This document shows, in pieces, positions 49,818-57,317 of a DNA stretch of 64,000 bases. The position numbers were made by a program, and so were the translations under genes. The stretch spans positions 1 to 64,000 of the forward strand of contig JBBREP010000011.1 of NCBI GenBank assembly GCA_038202885.1, read 5' to 3'. Each line of letters begins with the position of its first letter. Positions within the stretch are counted from its first letter, which is position 1. The notes below the pieces were generated by a model. The model was given only the letters and a program-made list of their open reading frames with translations, made no database searches and was not told where the DNA came from. This stretch comes from JBBREP01 sp038202885. GTDB lineage: Bacteria; Actinomycetota; Acidimicrobiia; IMCC26256; PALSA-610.

Positions 49818-50318
49818 TCACCATCCTTGAGGCGCCCAGGCGCTGGCCGGGTCAAAGGCATCGGCTTGGCATGCCGGTACGACCGCAGCCAGATATCCCG
49901 TCGTTGCCTCGGAACGCTCGAGCAGCGCGAAGCACCGCCCGCCTGAAGAACGGCTCGTCATGATCACGTACGCGTCGCCACCAATGAGACCCGTGCCGAT
50001 CGACACCTGGTTCGCACCGGCTTGCGCGGGCGACGACCCGCCCAGATACGACACCGACGTCTCGTACTGCGCCATCGCGCTCGGCGTCACCCACGTGTAG
50101 TCGCCACTGTCAGCCGCACCCACACGCGCCGCGAGCAGACTCGTGTGCAGCAGCGTCTCGGCGTGCTTGTCTTGCGCGGGCGTGCGCGCCCCCAAGAACG
50201 TCGGTACCGCAATCAAGAGCAACACCGCCATGATCGCCACCACCATCATCAACTCGATCATGGAAAACGCCTGACTGTTGCGCCTACTCCGTCCTCGCGC
50301 TTGCGAGATCACACCCAC
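49818..50318 (-). CDS. Type IV pilin-like protein with A/F processing site
   Basis: The start is GTG 50318 (or GTG 50312), behind AAAGGGGG. Residues about 15-45 carry a type III signal: RRNSQAFSMIELMMVVAIMA followed by VLLLIAVPTFLGAR. Pilins normally have Gly before the Phe; here it is Ala, so PilD cleavage may be slower or this may be a minor pilin. Glu+5 is kept. The C-terminal half has one Cys pair (RCFALLERS and VPACQADAF). It follows the first pilin gene, separated by a perfect hairpin. Confidence 0.85.
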   Translation of the reverse strand: MGVISQARGRSRRNSQAFSMIELMMVVAIMAVLLLIAVPTFLGARTPAQDKHAETLLHTSLLAARVGAADSGDYTWVTPSAMAQYETSVSYLGGSSPAQAGANQVSIGTGLIGGDAYVIMTSRSSGGRCFALLERSEATTGYLAAVVPACQADAFDPASAWAPQGW

Positions 50319-50338
50319 GATTCCCCCTTTCCGACACG

Positions 50339-50368
50339 AGGCCCCGGACGCTGAAGCGTCCGGGGCCT
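50339..50368 (-). terminator. Perfect 14-bp hairpin between the two pilin genes
   Basis: AGGCCCCGGACGCT (50339-50352) and AGCGTCCGGGGCCT (50355-50368) are exact complements around a 2-base centre. It lies 33 bases after the first pilin stop and 21 bases before the next start. No U tract follows on the minus strand, so it may act as a partial terminator or an mRNA 3'-end protector giving more of the first pilin. Confidence 0.7.
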
Positions 50369-50400
50369 GCGTGTGCACGATCAGACGTCGGAATCTGGGA

Positions 50401-50865
50401 TCACCAACCGCCCCAGGTGGTCGGAGCCGTTGTGGTGCAGGCGCCGGCGACCTTGGCGAACTTCGTGCCGGGACCTTGGGTGTCATCGGATTCCCACATG
50501 CAGGTACCCGACTTCGAGTACGACGACATCACGATGTAGTGATCGTTGCTTGCGCTGACGTACACCTCGTTCTGCCCCGTTGACGCTGTGGCCTGGAACG
50601 TGAGCGAAGGCTCCACCGCAGCGAGTGCGGCTGGTGTCGCCTGCGTGTAGTCCTCACCGTCGGTGTAGATGGTCTTGGCCGCAGTGAGTCCGTTACGCAG
50701 GCTCGACTGGGCCGCACGGTCCTGGGCACGCGAACGCGCACCGAGGAAGGTCGGAATGGCAATCGCGATCAAGATCGCGATGATCAACACGACCACCATC
50801 AATTCGATGAGGGTGAAGCCGTCTTCACGAGTGCGGCGTTGGGCCGCGATGGAGCTGGCGAGCAT
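50401..50865 (-). CDS. Type IV major pilin-like protein
   Basis: From ATG 50865 the 154-residue prepilin has a 16-residue leader ending REDG, then FTLIELMVVVLIIAILIAIA leading to IPTFLGARSRAQDRAAQSSL, a canonical type III signal with Gly-1, Phe+1 and Glu+5. The globular part has YTDGEDYTQATPAALAA and a Cys pair (GTCMWESDD and AGACTTTAP) for a C-terminal loop. It is the first gene behind the c-di-GMP riboswitch and is a good candidate for the major subunit. Confidence 0.92.
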   Translation of the reverse strand: MLASSIAAQRRTREDGFTLIELMVVVLIIAILIAIAIPTFLGARSRAQDRAAQSSLRNGLTAAKTIYTDGEDYTQATPAALAAVEPSLTFQATASTGQNEVYVSASNDHYIVMSSYSKSGTCMWESDDTQGPGTKFAKVAGACTTTAPTTWGGW

Positions 50866-50934
50866 CAGGAGCTCTCCCTTTCGGTTGTCGGGTATGGCCT
50901 GTGCGGCTCCCCCCGACACCCGGGGTGGCTATTT

Positions 50935-51030
50935 CCCTGGGCAACCCGGCCGGCCTCGTTGTGCGGTGCACAACGGTGGGCCCCGTGGCTTTGCGGCCCC
51001 GCCTTCCGGCGAGTGTGCCTTTGTCCTTCG
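50935..51030 (-). ncRNA. c-di-GMP-I (GEMM) riboswitch upstream of the pilin genes
   Basis: The minus strand shows the GEMM-I blocks in order: ACAAAGGCACAC, a P2 helix closed by GGAA (ACTCGCC-GGAA-GGCGGGG), the conserved CCGCAAAGCCACGGGGCC, a P3 arm with GTTGTGC/GCACAAC, and GGCCGGCCGGGTTGCC. By hand alignment the base equivalent to Vc2 G20 appears to be G, which favours c-di-GMP over cGAMP; I am not certain. A hairpin CCCCG-N5-CGGGG (50911-50925) between aptamer and start codon could be the expression platform. It sits 70 bases before the pilin ATG. Confidence 0.85.
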
Positions 51031-51194
51031 GGAGTCGCACCCGATCTATCGGCGACCACCCTGCGTGAACTTTAAGGATTGGCAAAGTCGCGGACAGCGT
51101 GTGACCAAGACAATCGGCCACGCGTCGTGGTTGGTCGCGTTATGACGAAGTGCTGCCAACGGTCGGCCGGGCCCGGCCTTCGTAGGATCCCTCG
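51031..51194. other. Intergenic region between the pilin riboswitch and the SDR gene
   Basis: This should hold the pilin promoter (minus) and the SDR promoter (plus). An AT-rich patch at 51069-51084 (ACTTTAAGGATTGGCA) is the only candidate for core elements. No gene is visible. Confidence 0.35.
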
Positions 51195-51962
51195 ATGGCA
51201 ATCGAAGAATTGTTCCGACTCGACGACAAGGTGGCCATCGTCACCGGGGCCAGTTCCGGCCTCGGCGCGCAATTCGCGCGCACGCTGTCGGCTGCGGGGG
51301 CCAAGGTCGTGCTCGCCGCTCGCCGCCATGAGCGGCTCGTTGCGCTCGCCGCCGACCTCGACGAGGCGCTCCCGTTCGCAGCCGACCTCGCCCGTCCGGA
51401 AACGGCGGGCGCACTCGTCGATGCCGCGATCGAAGCGTACGGACGCGTCGATGTCGTGGTGAACAACGCAGGCGCGAGCAACGTCGCACCTGCGCTCGAC
51501 GAGTCGCCCGACGACTTCGAGGCCACGCTGCGGTTGAACCTCACCGCGCCATTCGCGCTGGCACAGGCCGCGGCCCGTCACATGATCGAACGGGGCGACG
51601 GTGGCAGCATCGTCAACATCGCGTCGATCCTCGGGCTCGTTGGGGTGGGCCAGATCCCCCAAGCCGGTTACGCGGCGTCCAAGGGAGGCCTTGTGAACCT
51701 CACCCGCGAGCTCGCCGCGCAGTGGGCGCGTCGCGGTGTTCGTGTCAACGCGATCGCGCCGGGTTGGTTCCCCAGCGAGATGACCGACGGCCGGATGTTC
51801 GGCGACGAGCGCGCCGAGAAGTGGATGCGCAGCCACACTCCAATGGGGCGCGCCGGCAACATCGACGAACTCGACGGCGCACTCTTGTTCCTCGCGAGCA
51901 ACGCCAGCACGTTCATCACCGGCCAAGTGATCGCAGTCGACGGCGGCTGGGTGGCAATCTAA
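51195..51962 (+). CDS. Short-chain dehydrogenase/reductase
   Basis: The 255-residue enzyme has the cofactor loop VAIVTGASSGLGAQFARTL, VVVNNAGAS, the catalytic Ser in SIVNIASILG, and the Tyr-Lys pair in QAGYAASKGGLVNLTRELA. The C-terminal dimer motif FITGQVIAVDGGW is typical of classical SDRs. Acidic or basic residues after strand 2 (LAARRHERL) suggest NADP(H). Substrate unknown; FabG-like but not placed in a fatty-acid cluster. It converges on the AhpD-like gene. Confidence 0.9.
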   Translation: MAIEELFRLDDKVAIVTGASSGLGAQFARTLSAAGAKVVLAARRHERLVALAADLDEALPFAADLARPETAGALVDAAIEAYGRVDVVVNNAGASNVAPALDESPDDFEATLRLNLTAPFALAQAAARHMIERGDGGSIVNIASILGLVGVGQIPQAGYAASKGGLVNLTRELAAQWARRGVRVNAIAPGWFPSEMTDGRMFGDERAEKWMRSHTPMGRAGNIDELDGALLFLASNASTFITGQVIAVDGGWVAI

Positions 51963-51994
51963 TTGCGCCTACTTCGTCCGGCGCAGGAGTGCCG
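51961..51994 (-). repeat. Dispersed intergenic repeat, copy C (short)
   Basis: The minus strand reads CTGCGCCGGACGAAGTAGGC followed by GCAATT, the exact core of copy D. It fills the gap between the convergent SDR and AhpD-like genes, where the GCGCC/GGCGC arms could end both transcripts. Confidence 0.75.
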
Positions 51995-51998
51995 TGGG

Positions 51999-52571
51999 CT
52001 ACTGCTCCAAGTTCGGGGGTTGGGGTAGGGGGATGTCGGTGAGTCCGTCGTCGCGGACGACGCCGAGGGAGTTCAGCACGGTCGACACGAGCTGGTACTG
52101 GCCTACCGCGAACAACAGATCGAGCACCTGTTGTTCGGAGTAACGCGCGACCAACGCGTTGTACGTCGTGTGCGACAGGCCCCGCTGCTCGAACAGATCG
52201 TCAGCAGCCCGTACGAGCAGCGCGTCGCCCTCGGACCATTCGGGACTGGCTGGCACAACACCGAGGCGTGCAATCTCGGCATCGGTCAGTCCGACGTCGC
52301 GACCGATCTTCACGTGCTGACCCCACTCGTAGACGCTGCCGCACCGCCAACCAGTGCGCAAGATCAGGATCTCGCGCTCGCGCGCGGACAGCGTCGACTT
52401 GGCCAAGACGTGCGAGCCGAATACCAACCAGCGCTTCAGGAGCTTGGGATGGCGAGCGAGCGTCGCGAAGATGTTGAGCACGCGCCCACCAATCATCCCG
52501 CGAGCGAGCGCGTTACGAACCTCGTCGTCCCACTCGGCCTCGGGTAACGGCTGCATCCGAGCATCGGGCAC
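51999..52571 (-). CDS. Carboxymuconolactone decarboxylase / AhpD-like protein
   Basis: The 190-residue helical protein includes NIFATLARHPKLLKRWLVFG, STLSAREREILILRTGWRCG and VYEWGQHVKIGRDVGLTDAE. This is the CMD/AhpD fold, where REREILILR precedes the active-site region. The usual CxxC of AhpD peroxidase partners is not seen; the motif reads RCGSVYEWGQH, so only one Cys and the His remain, as in many CMD-like proteins of unknown function. It is divergent from glgA (68 bases). Confidence 0.82.
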   Translation of the reverse strand: MPDARMQPLPEAEWDDEVRNALARGMIGGRVLNIFATLARHPKLLKRWLVFGSHVLAKSTLSAREREILILRTGWRCGSVYEWGQHVKIGRDVGLTDAEIARLGVVPASPEWSEGDALLVRAADDLFEQRGLSHTTYNALVARYSEQQVLDLLFAVGQYQLVSTVLNSLGVVRDDGLTDIPLPQPPNLEQ

Positions 52572-52639
52572 TGTGGGCTCCTCATCATCTGGGTCGTCTC
52601 GGTCATCGAGCCAACGCTGGGTCGACGTATTCTCCGCTG

Positions 52640-54034
52640 GTGAAGGTCATGGTCGCAACGGCCGAGCTCGCGCCCATCGCGAGCGTTGGGGGACTCGGCT
52701 CAGCGGTGGCCGGACTTGTACGCGAGCTGCGCCGCATCGGTCACGACGTCGAGGTGCTGCTCCCCGACTACGCGTCGGAACCGCTCGGCGGCGAGGAGTC
52801 GTACGCCATCGCGACACCCGAGTGGACCGGGCCAATGCACATCCGCCGCGGCATCCACGCTCGCGGCGGCGCACTCACCCTCGTCGGTGGCGCCGGGCTC
52901 GAGCGCCCGCACCCATACCTCGGCGCGGACGGCAACGGCTGGGCCGACAACGATCATCGGTTTTTCGCGTTTTCGGCCGCCGTCGCAGCGTGGGCGCGTC
53001 TCCAACACCCCGACGTGCTGCATCTCAACGACTGGCATACCGCGACGGTGCTGGGTGAGGCCGAACTCGCCCCGACCGTTCTGGCGATCCACAACTTGGC
53101 GTATCAGGGATGGGCGAACCGGGCGTGGCTCGCGCGCATCGGCCCGCGGGCGGGTGCGTTCGACCGCGATGGCGGGTGCAACGCGCTCGTCGGGGGTCTG
53201 CGGCTCGCGGGCGCCATCGCGGTCGTCAGCCCGCGATATCGCGACGAGATCCTCCGGCCCGAACATGGCTTCGGCCTCGACGACGTCCTCGGCGAGCGCG
53301 CGGCCACACTCGTCGGTATCCGTAACGGCGTCGAGACCGACGTATGGGATCCTGCCACCGACCCGTTCACCGTCGCGCCGTTCGATGCGACGACGCTGGA
53401 CGCCAAGTCGCAGACCCGAGCTGCGGTACGGACCGAACTCGGCCTGCGCGATGACGATGCCCCACGGCGTCGAGCGCTGACCGTCATGGTGACCCGCCTC
53501 GCCGACCAGAAGGGTGTCGACCTCGTCCTTCCCTTGCTGGGCCTGCTCGACAACCTGCGGGCGCAGCTCGCCGTGCTCGGAAGCGGCGACAGCGACATTG
53601 CCGAGCAGCTGCGCGCCGCCGCGACCGCCGACGCCGACAACGTCGCATTCGTCGACGGCTACGACGACGCGCTCGGGCATCGCCTCGTCGCCGGCGGTGA
53701 TCTCTTGCTGATGCCGAGTCGCTTCGAGCCGTGTGGCCTCACCCAGATGCAGGCAATGCGCTACGGCACGCTTCCGGTCGTGACCGGTGTCGGCGGTTTG
53801 CTCGACACTGTCGTCGACGCCGATGCCGATCCTTTGGGCAACGGTTTCGTGGCCGCGACACCCGAACCACTGTCGGTCCTCGACGCATGGCACCGGGCGG
53901 TGCGGGGCTGGTCGAACCGGCCTCGCCGGCAAGCCTTGCAGCGCCGCGGGATGCGGGCCGATTGGTCGTGGACCGAGCCAGCGCACCGATACGTCGAGCT
54001 CTACCAACGCGTCATTGAGGCACCGCAGCGGTAA
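52640..54034 (+). CDS. glgA: Glycogen synthase, GT5 type
   Basis: GlgA extends alpha-1,4-glucan from ADP-glucose. The 464-residue protein (GTG start) is GT-B: MVATAELAPIASVGGLGSAV, LHLNDWHTATVL, AIHNLAYQGW, VVSPRYRDEI, RNGVETDVWDP and MPSRFEPCGLTQMQAMRYGT (catalytic Glu). The first loop lacks the Lys of the KxGGL signature and reads SVGGL. Either sugar-donor binding is altered or another residue compensates. It heads the plus-strand glycogen cluster. Confidence 0.92.
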   Translation: MKVMVATAELAPIASVGGLGSAVAGLVRELRRIGHDVEVLLPDYASEPLGGEESYAIATPEWTGPMHIRRGIHARGGALTLVGGAGLERPHPYLGADGNGWADNDHRFFAFSAAVAAWARLQHPDVLHLNDWHTATVLGEAELAPTVLAIHNLAYQGWANRAWLARIGPRAGAFDRDGGCNALVGGLRLAGAIAVVSPRYRDEILRPEHGFGLDDVLGERAATLVGIRNGVETDVWDPATDPFTVAPFDATTLDAKSQTRAAVRTELGLRDDDAPRRRALTVMVTRLADQKGVDLVLPLLGLLDNLRAQLAVLGSGDSDIAEQLRAAATADADNVAFVDGYDDALGHRLVAGGDLLLMPSRFEPCGLTQMQAMRYGTLPVVTGVGGLLDTVVDADADPLGNGFVAATPEPLSVLDAWHRAVRGWSNRPRRQALQRRGMRADWSWTEPAHRYVELYQRVIEAPQR

Positions 54035-54112
54035 CCATCGCGATTTGTGTGCGTGCGCGCGCCGAACGCAGGCGACGACCGCATCACCTCGACCAAGTTG
54101 AGCCCACGTTGA

Positions 54113-54165
54113 GCCGGTGGGAGCGGGCGCTCGCAGCGCCGGACGAAGTAGGCGCAAGGAATAGT
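54113..54165 (+). repeat. Dispersed intergenic repeat, copy D
   Basis: The plus strand reads GGTGGGAGCGGGCGCTCGCA followed by GCGCCGGACGAAGTAGGCGC and AAGGAATAG. It lies 3' of glgA and ends 9 bases before glgC; AAGGA at its end could serve as the glgC ribosome site. Confidence 0.78.
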
Positions 54166-54174
54166 CTCCAGCAC

Positions 54175-55410
54175 ATGGCCGCGCCGAATGTGCTCGTAAT
54201 CGTCCTCGCCGGTGGCAAGGGTGACCGGCTGCTTCCCCTCACCAACGACCGCGCCAAACCGGCCGTGCCGTTCGGCGGTTCGTATCGGGTCATCGACTTC
54301 GCGCTTTCGAACTTCGCCAACGCCGGGTTCCTCAAGATCGTCGTGCTGACGCAGTACAAGAGCCACAGCCTCGACCGCCACATCAGCCAGACGTGGCGCT
54401 TTTCCACCATGCTCGGCAACTACGTCACGCCCGTGCCCGCCCAGATGCGACGCGGACCGTTCTGGTTCTCGGGATCGGCGGACGCCATCTACCAGAACCT
54501 CAACCTGATCAGCGACGAACGACCCGACATCGTGTGCGTGTTCGGCGCCGATCACATCTATCGTATGGATCCTCGCCAGATGGTCGACGACCACGTCGCC
54601 AGCGGCGCGGGCGTCACCGTCGCCGCGATCCCGGTGCCGCGCGAGGAAGCGTCTGATTTCGGCGTGATCGAGGCGACGAGCGAGGGTCGCATCGTCGCCT
54701 TCCACGAAAAGGCTGACAACCCGCCAACAATGGCAGACGACCCCACGCGCTGCCTCGCATCGATGGGCAACTACGTGTTCGACGCCCAGACCCTTGTCGA
54801 TGTCGTGAGCCCACACGTCGGCGAACGTGAACTCACCGACCTCGGCGGCGACGTGATCCCCGCGCTCACCGAGGCTGGCGTCGCGCACGTGTACGACTTC
54901 AGCACCAACATTGTGCCCGGCGACGAGTCTCACAACCGCGGCTATTGGCGTGACGTCGGCTCGCTCGACTCCTACTACGACGCGACGATGGACCTCGTCG
55001 CACCGGTGCCGATGTTCAACCTGTACAACGCCAAGTGGCCGGTGTACAGCCATCATCCTGCGCTGCCGCCCGCCAAGGTGTCGCGCGGCGCTCGCGGCGA
55101 GCCTTCGTATGTGCACGAAAGCCTGCTCTGCCAGGGTTCGATCGTCTCGGGTGGTCACGTCGAAAAGAGCGTGCTCGGCCCTGAGGTGTACGTCGATACC
55201 GATGCGCACGTCACCGAGTCGATCCTCTTCCCCGGCGTCCGGGTCGAGTCCGGTGCTCGCCTGCACCGATGCATCGTTGACAAGAACGTCGTGGTTCCGA
55301 CGAACGAACGCATCGGCTTCAACGCCGAGCTCGACCTGCGTCGCTTCCGCGCCAGCGCGCGCGGCGTCGTTGTGATCGAAAAGGACCGCGACCTCACTCT
55401 CGATCGATGA
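54175..55410 (+). CDS. glgC: Glucose-1-phosphate adenylyltransferase
   Basis: GlgC makes ADP-glucose, the donor for GlgA. From ATG 54175 the 411-residue protein has the nucleotide loop VLAGGKGDRLLPLTNDRAKP, FGGSYRVIDFALSNFANAG, the substrate motif FGADHIYRMDP, FHEKADNP and GYWRDVGSLDSYYDA. The C-terminal left-handed beta-helix (ESILFPGVRVESGARLHRCI) is complete, so allosteric control is expected. The frame upstream of the ATG runs through repeat copy D and has no homology. Confidence 0.96.
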   Translation: MAAPNVLVIVLAGGKGDRLLPLTNDRAKPAVPFGGSYRVIDFALSNFANAGFLKIVVLTQYKSHSLDRHISQTWRFSTMLGNYVTPVPAQMRRGPFWFSGSADAIYQNLNLISDERPDIVCVFGADHIYRMDPRQMVDDHVASGAGVTVAAIPVPREEASDFGVIEATSEGRIVAFHEKADNPPTMADDPTRCLASMGNYVFDAQTLVDVVSPHVGERELTDLGGDVIPALTEAGVAHVYDFSTNIVPGDESHNRGYWRDVGSLDSYYDATMDLVAPVPMFNLYNAKWPVYSHHPALPPAKVSRGARGEPSYVHESLLCQGSIVSGGHVEKSVLGPEVYVDTDAHVTESILFPGVRVESGARLHRCIVDKNVVVPTNERIGFNAELDLRRFRASARGVVVIEKDRDLTLDR

Positions 55411-57317
55411 ACGACCCGCGCACGCGGGGGCTGTTGCTCACCGACGTCGATCTCCACCTGCTCGCGGAAGGCTCGCACTTCGACATCCATACCAAGCTGG
55501 GCGTGCACCTTCACGAGCTCGACGGCGTCGCGGGTGCAGTCTGTTCGGTCTGGGCGCCTGCAGCGCGCGCCGTGTCGGTGGTGGGCGACTGGGACGGATG
55601 GAGTCACGCCCACCCTCTGGCGCCCATCGCGCGCACGGGCGTATGGGACACACACGTGCCTGGCGCCGCCGCCGGCCATCGCTACAAGTTGCACATCACC
55701 ACCCGCCGAGGTGCGGTGCTCGAAAAGGCCGACCCGTTCGCGCGAGCAAGCGAGCTACCGCCCGGCAACGCATCGATCGTCGTGGGGCCGAGCGCATACG
55801 CATGGAACGACGATGCGTGGCTTGCGAACCGACCACGCTTCCAGGCTCCGGCGGCACCGATGTCGATCTACGAGGTGCATCTCGGGTCGTGGCGGCGCGC
55901 CCCCGACGAGGGCAATCGTGTACTCACCTACCGCGAGATCGCACCGTTGCTCGCCGAGCACTGCGTGGCGCACGGCTTCACGCACGTCGAACTCATGCCC
56001 GTGATGGAGCATCCGTTCAGCGGTTCGTGGGGCTACCAGATCACCGGTTTCTTTGCGCCCACAGCGCGCTACGGCACGCCCGACGATTTCCGCGCGTTCG
56101 TCGACGTGATGCACGACCGAGGTGTGGGCGTACTGCTCGACTGGCCGCCGGCGCACTTCCCCGACGACGCGCACGGACTCGCGCGCTTCGACGGCACCGC
56201 GCTGTACGAACATCGCGATCCACGCGAAGGTCGCCATCCCGACTGGGGCAGCCTGATCTTCAACTACGGGCGCCACGAGGTTGCGGCGTTTCTCATCTCG
56301 AACGCCGTCTATTGGCTCGACGATTTCCACATCGACGGCCTGCGCGTCGACGCGGTTGCCTCCATGCTCTACCGCGACTATTCGCGACCGGCGGGCGAGT
56401 GGATACCGAACCGCTACGGCGGCCGCGAGAACCTCGAGGCCATCGCGGTCGTCCGACGATGCTCCAACGAGGTGCACCGACGACATCCCGACGCGCTCTT
56501 CGTGGCCGAAGAGTCGACGGCGTTTCCGAAAGTCACTGCTCCCGTCGCCGACGGCGGCCTCGGGTTCACGCAGAAATGGGACCTCGGGTGGATGCACGAC
56601 ACGTTGCGCTATCTCGCACGCGACCCGGTGCATCGACGTTGGCATCAGAACGACTTGACCTTCCGGGCGATGTACGCGCAGTCGGAACGCTTCGTATTGG
56701 CGCTCTCGCACGACGAGGTCGTACACGGCAAGCGAGCGTTGCTCGCCAAGATGCCGGGCGACGACTGGCAGCAACGGGCCAACGTACGGTTGTTGTTCGG
56801 GCTGCAACACGGCACGCCGGGCAAGAAGTTGTTGTTCATGGGCGCCGAGTTGGGCATGCGCAACGAATGGCAACACGACACGAGCCTCGATTGGCATCTG
56901 CTCGATGACCCCCGCCACGCTGCGATCGCACGATGGGTCGCCACACTGAACCAGTTGCACCGCGATCTGCCGGCACTGCACGCCCGCGACGACGACGCTC
57001 AAGGATTCGAGTGGATCGACTGCACCGATGCACGTCACTCGGTGCTCGTGTGGTTACGACGGTCCCACGACGACCTCGACACGGTCGTATGCGTTGTCAA
57101 TTGCACGCCGAGTCCACACCCGAACTATCGCGTAGGGCTACCCGCGCCGGGAGCGTGGACGTTGCTCGCGAACAGTGACGATGGGGCGTTCGGTGGCAGC
57201 GGCTTCTCGGTGTCGTCGGGCGTGAACGCGACGGACCACCCATTCCACGATCGCCCGTGGTCAGCCGAACTGCAACTCCCGCCGCTCGCCTTCACCCTCT
57301 ACGGGAGGACGCGATGA
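55407..57317 (+). CDS. glgB: 1,4-alpha-glucan branching enzyme (GH13)
   Basis: GlgB introduces alpha-1,6 branches. The 636-residue enzyme has an N-terminal CBM48 domain (VCSVWAPAARAVSVVGDWDG), then the GH13 barrel: IYEVHLGSWRR, LLDWPPAHFPDDAHGLARFD, nucleophile Asp in IDGLRVDAVASMLYRDY, acid/base Glu in LFVAEESTAFP and ALSHDEVVHGKRALLAKMPG. It lacks the extra N1 domain of E. coli GlgB, as many relatives do. Its ATG overlaps the glgC stop by 4 bases (ATGA). Confidence 0.96.
   Translation: MNDPRTRGLLLTDVDLHLLAEGSHFDIHTKLGVHLHELDGVAGAVCSVWAPAARAVSVVGDWDGWSHAHPLAPIARTGVWDTHVPGAAAGHRYKLHITTRRGAVLEKADPFARASELPPGNASIVVGPSAYAWNDDAWLANRPRFQAPAAPMSIYEVHLGSWRRAPDEGNRVLTYREIAPLLAEHCVAHGFTHVELMPVMEHPFSGSWGYQITGFFAPTARYGTPDDFRAFVDVMHDRGVGVLLDWPPAHFPDDAHGLARFDGTALYEHRDPREGRHPDWGSLIFNYGRHEVAAFLISNAVYWLDDFHIDGLRVDAVASMLYRDYSRPAGEWIPNRYGGRENLEAIAVVRRCSNEVHRRHPDALFVAEESTAFPKVTAPVADGGLGFTQKWDLGWMHDTLRYLARDPVHRRWHQNDLTFRAMYAQSERFVLALSHDEVVHGKRALLAKMPGDDWQQRANVRLLFGLQHGTPGKKLLFMGAELGMRNEWQHDTSLDWHLLDDPRHAAIARWVATLNQLHRDLPALHARDDDAQGFEWIDCTDARHSVLVWLRRSHDDLDTVVCVVNCTPSPHPNYRVGLPAPGAWTLLANSDDGAFGGSGFSVSSGVNATDHPFHDRPWSAELQLPPLAFTLYGRTR

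Noticed and set aside
51072..51926. Minus-strand frame opposite the SDR gene
   Set aside because: The SDR on the plus strand has all catalytic motifs; the opposite frame has none.
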